From Verrucomicrobiota bacterium (GTDB taxonomy: Bacteria > Verrucomicrobiota > Verrucomicrobiae > Limisphaerales > UBA11358): a DNA stretch of 64,000 bases. Below are positions 61,860 to 64,000 of the stretch, piece by piece. A program made the position numbers and the translations under genes. The notes under the pieces were generated by a model. That model was not told the origin of the DNA. It worked only from the letters and a program-made list of their open reading frames with translations, and searched no databases. How positions within the stretch are numbered: the stretch's first letter is position 1; every line of letters begins with the position of its first letter. The stretch lies in assembly GCA_014860005.1 (NCBI GenBank), contig JACZKP010000125.1, positions 29,317-93,316 on the forward strand. Reading direction: 5' to 3'.

Positions 61860-62645
61860 TCACTGCACCGCCTGCTTTGTGATGGTGAGATCATCGAGGT
61901 AGATCCAGTTGTCGGTCGTGATCTCGGGGTGGCGATACATGCCCAGCTTCAGGTAATGCGGGTAGTCGTTGTGCATGTTAGGGCCATTGAGCACGGTGGC
62001 GGGTCTGACCATGTCATCGAAAAAGAAGGTGGCCTTGCCATCGGCTTTCTGCGACCAGTGAATCTCAAGGGCGACGCTGTGCCATTGACCAGGTACGATG
62101 AGCACTGGGGCACTCTTCTGGGATTGACGAGGGCCGTATGAAACAACCGTGACGAGCTTGTTTTCCAACTCGCCGAGGCCGAGCAGAACGGGCGGGCTGC
62201 GGGAGGGAAAACCCTCCCAGGTCTCGCCGCGATTTTTGTTCGGCTGATCGTGCCACTGGCCGATGATCCACCAGCGATTCTTCGGTGCATCGGACTGGAA
62301 CCCCTTTGGCACCATGAAGCGCCAGGCGTAGCGCACGGTGTCGCCCGGCTGGTATGGGTAGTTGACGCTGACCTCCGCGCGAATGCCGCCGTTGAGTTTC
62401 TTTTGTCCGGGAAGCAGACGCAGTCCAAGGTGCTGCTCGACGCCTTCGCCCATAATCGCGATGTTCTCGATGGCCGGCACTTCGACGTGGGCGAACTCCA
62501 GCAAACTCTCCGGCATGACGCAGCGCAGGTAACTCCGTTCCGTCTCGCGCGCTTTGGGGTCGGCGGTCTTGCTACATGAAGGCACGAACAAGGCGGCGAA
62601 GACGAGCAAAACGTTAAAGGCACGATTCAGCGCGACTGGTGGCAT
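61860..62645 (-). CDS. Polysaccharide-lyase-like lipoprotein (heparin-lyase I fold)
   Basis: A 261-residue lipoprotein: hydrophobic signal with a lipobox (LFVPSC, Cys ~23 from ATG 62645), then a jelly-roll domain with GGIRAEVSVNYPYQPGDTVR, RWWIIGQWHDQP, GQWHSVALEIHW, and HYLKLGMYRHPEITTDNWIYLDDL, which are typical of the PF14099 polysaccharide-lyase family. The Gln-Trp-His cluster and the KLGMYR strand line the usual active site. It likely acts on an acidic polysaccharide at the outer membrane. ATG 62645 is preferred over 62699. Confidence 0.8.
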   Translation of the reverse strand: MPPVALNRAFNVLLVFAALFVPSCSKTADPKARETERSYLRCVMPESLLEFAHVEVPAIENIAIMGEGVEQHLGLRLLPGQKKLNGGIRAEVSVNYPYQPGDTVRYAWRFMVPKGFQSDAPKNRWWIIGQWHDQPNKNRGETWEGFPSRSPPVLLGLGELENKLVTVVSYGPRQSQKSAPVLIVPGQWHSVALEIHWSQKADGKATFFFDDMVRPATVLNGPNMHNDYPHYLKLGMYRHPEITTDNWIYLDDLTITKQAVQ

Positions 62646-62708
62646 CTGGTCCAGTGGCGGCCGGGACGACTGCGGACGTGAGTGATCGTGGCGTCGCATT
62701 GCAAAAGC

Positions 62709-64000
62709 TCAGGGCTGTTTTGAACCCGCTGGCTTAACTTCCGGCTCCTGCCGCGTGACGATGGGAACATAACCGACCTCCAGGCCCGGCGGCGGAGTCA
62801 TAATCAAGGCCGGGTCGAGTTCCGCCAGTCTGCCAAACGCGGGTGGCGCCAGGTAGTCGCGGTCCTTTTTCCAATTCCGGTGAAGCTTTTCCACGCGCGC
62901 CTGCAAAGCTTCCCGCTCTTGATCCGTCAGGTCCGCGTTCAGCAAGGACGGCTGGTCGGCGAAGCGATACCAGTAGTACGTGACGACGCTGCCGTCGCCC
63001 GGGTACGCCTGAAACGGTCCGGCTTTGGGGCCAGGCTTTTTCCAGCAACTCGCCGGATCATCGGGCGTGACATACGCTTTGGGTCGCCTCCCACTGGGCC
63101 GGTCAAAGCGCGCCTTGGTCAAACCCGTTTCCGCAGGAACATCCTCCGCGCGCACCGGCACCCACTGCGATTTCGCACCGCTCTTCACCAAATGAAAATA
63201 CTCGGGAAGTTTCACGAGCGAACCATGCTTGGATTCGGGCTGCTTCACGACGTTGAGATCCCAGCGATAACCAAAGGTATTGGAATCTGCCGCCATCGGT
63301 GTCGCGAAGGAATTCCACGCCAGGGGCGACTTCTCTTCCTTGGGAGTGGCGTCCGGATAAATCCTCCAAGTGGCTCCGCCTTTGCCGGTGAACTGATGCC
63401 GGATGGCGCCGGCAGGTTGAATATCCCCGCTGGCCTCGGCCCCGCCGTCGAACCACGTTTTCACTGAGTCCCAGAGCGCCTGCTTGTTGTAGGAGGTGAT
63501 GTGATGCACGAGCCGGGATTCGCCGTTAGTCTCGCAGGGAAAGAAGGTCGGAGCGATGCGGGCGTAAGTCTCCCCCTCGCCGTCCACGGCTTGAATGCTG
63601 GGGACGTGCTGGGTCTCCATCTGCAAGGCCCGGTTGGGATCGGAGGGACGGCTATCCAGGAGCATGCCGCTGAACTGCGGTTCCGCGACCGCTCCGGCGG
63701 ACCAGAAGTAGGGGGTGAAGAACGCCACCGGGCCTTTGAAATTCCCCGTGTTGAGGAAGAGTGTCCAGGATTGGTCCCCGGTCGGGATATCCTTGCCGGC
63801 GGTGGTGCTCTTGGCCGGGGTAAGCGGAAGCGGCAGGTAGCCGTAGCCGAACAACTCGCCGCAGGTGCCCTGCTTGAGGTTCAAGCCATCGGGCGGCCAC
63901 AGCAGCCAGGGGCTGAGTTGGGCCACGCCGTATTTGCCTTTGGGTTGCGCCCAGTCTCTACCCTTGCCGGCCCCAGGTCCGTTGGCCCACTCGCTGAAAT
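62709..64000 (-). CDS. Unknown secreted family protein, paralogue B, 5' partial
   Basis: A 430-residue fragment open to the window edge, so its N-terminus (about 120 residues, judging by paralogue A) is missing. The frame continues past the GTG at 63926 with WANGPGAGKGRDWAQPKGKY, so that codon is not the start. Parallel features with 58604-60241 include DQSWTLFLNTGNFKGPVAFF, HHITSYNKQALWDSVKTWFDGG, GSVVTYYWYRFADQPSLLN and PALIMTPPPGLEVGYVPIVT. It adds a longer basic C-terminal tail. It ends 63 bp before the lyase-like gene. Confidence 0.7.
   Translation of the reverse strand, partial: FSEWANGPGAGKGRDWAQPKGKYGVAQLSPWLLWPPDGLNLKQGTCGELFGYGYLPLPLTPAKSTTAGKDIPTGDQSWTLFLNTGNFKGPVAFFTPYFWSAGAVAEPQFSGMLLDSRPSDPNRALQMETQHVPSIQAVDGEGETYARIAPTFFPCETNGESRLVHHITSYNKQALWDSVKTWFDGGAEASGDIQPAGAIRHQFTGKGGATWRIYPDATPKEEKSPLAWNSFATPMAADSNTFGYRWDLNVVKQPESKHGSLVKLPEYFHLVKSGAKSQWVPVRAEDVPAETGLTKARFDRPSGRRPKAYVTPDDPASCWKKPGPKAGPFQAYPGDGSVVTYYWYRFADQPSLLNADLTDQEREALQARVEKLHRNWKKDRDYLAPPAFGRLAELDPALIMTPPPGLEVGYVPIVTRQEPEVKPAGSKQP

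Noticed and set aside
1..64000. CRISPR arrays, rRNA genes, insertion sequences and an integrase.
   Set aside because: I saw no regularly spaced direct repeats, no rRNA signature and no transposase or integrase motif in any supported frame.

Overview
The window is GC-rich, densely coded DNA from a heterotrophic member of the Verrucomicrobiota, most likely the Pedosphaera/Limisphaerales side of the phylum. This is inferred from gene content, because no rRNA or complete housekeeping marker is present. The pointers are very long modular secreted proteins, a PEP-CTERM protein, several sulfatase and Tat-exported Gfo/Idh/MocA genes, a pilMNOP-secretin cluster, a DtxR-fused metal permease and many REP-like palindromes. 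Many real starts lie downstream of the longest ORF start, and translational coupling through 4-bp ATGA overlaps is common.

Layout. 0-2.3 kb: the 3' part of a CysA-like sulfate importer ATPase and a class V aminotransferase. 2.3-7.7 kb (minus): a Zn/Mn-type ABC importer operon (binding protein, outer-membrane protein, ATPase, permease fused to a DtxR-type regulator, second permease) behind a recognisable sigma70 promoter. 8.0 kb: a DUF971 protein. 8.4-16.9 kb (minus): pilM-pilN-pilO-pilP-like-secretin followed by a 1252-residue NHL/cohesin-like/dockerin-like secreted protein with a strong terminator. 17.1 kb: a LysR regulator.

18.2-25.8 kb is an accessory region on the minus strand. It holds a two-member family of RRGDH-motif proteins with a KTSC protein and a REP array, a two-gene operon of a TIR-domain protein plus an unknown 371-residue protein, a ribbon-helix-helix-like/membrane coiled-coil pair, and a DNA methyltransferase fused to an Mrr-like nuclease. 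25.9-32.5 kb carries large secreted proteins, a SAM methyltransferase, and eroded stubs of at least three restriction-modification genes.

32.4-45 kb is mixed: a Gfo/Idh oxidoreductase, a B12/radical-SAM protein with a small membrane partner, a DUF2157/GDYXXLXY pair, a CBM48 protein with an unknown partner, a secreted repeat protein flanked by two threonyl-tRNA synthetase 3' stubs, an acyltransferase and a TPR/coiled-coil protein. 45.3-64 kb looks like a polysaccharide-degradation locus: three adjacent proteins sharing one beta-rich module (one with PEP-CTERM, one with a GH71/99-like domain), a second GH71/99-like protein, a sulfatase, a DUF4832 protein, an acetylesterase-PhoD fusion, two paralogues of an unrecognised secreted family, a Gfo/Idh enzyme and a polysaccharide-lyase-like lipoprotein, with three internally deleted gene stubs.

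The best candidates for undescribed biology are the TIR/371-residue operon, the KTSC/RRGDH genes with their REP array, and the metal importer with its built-in outer-membrane protein and regulator. A recurring theme is gene erosion by internal deletion that leaves short 5' and 3' stubs.
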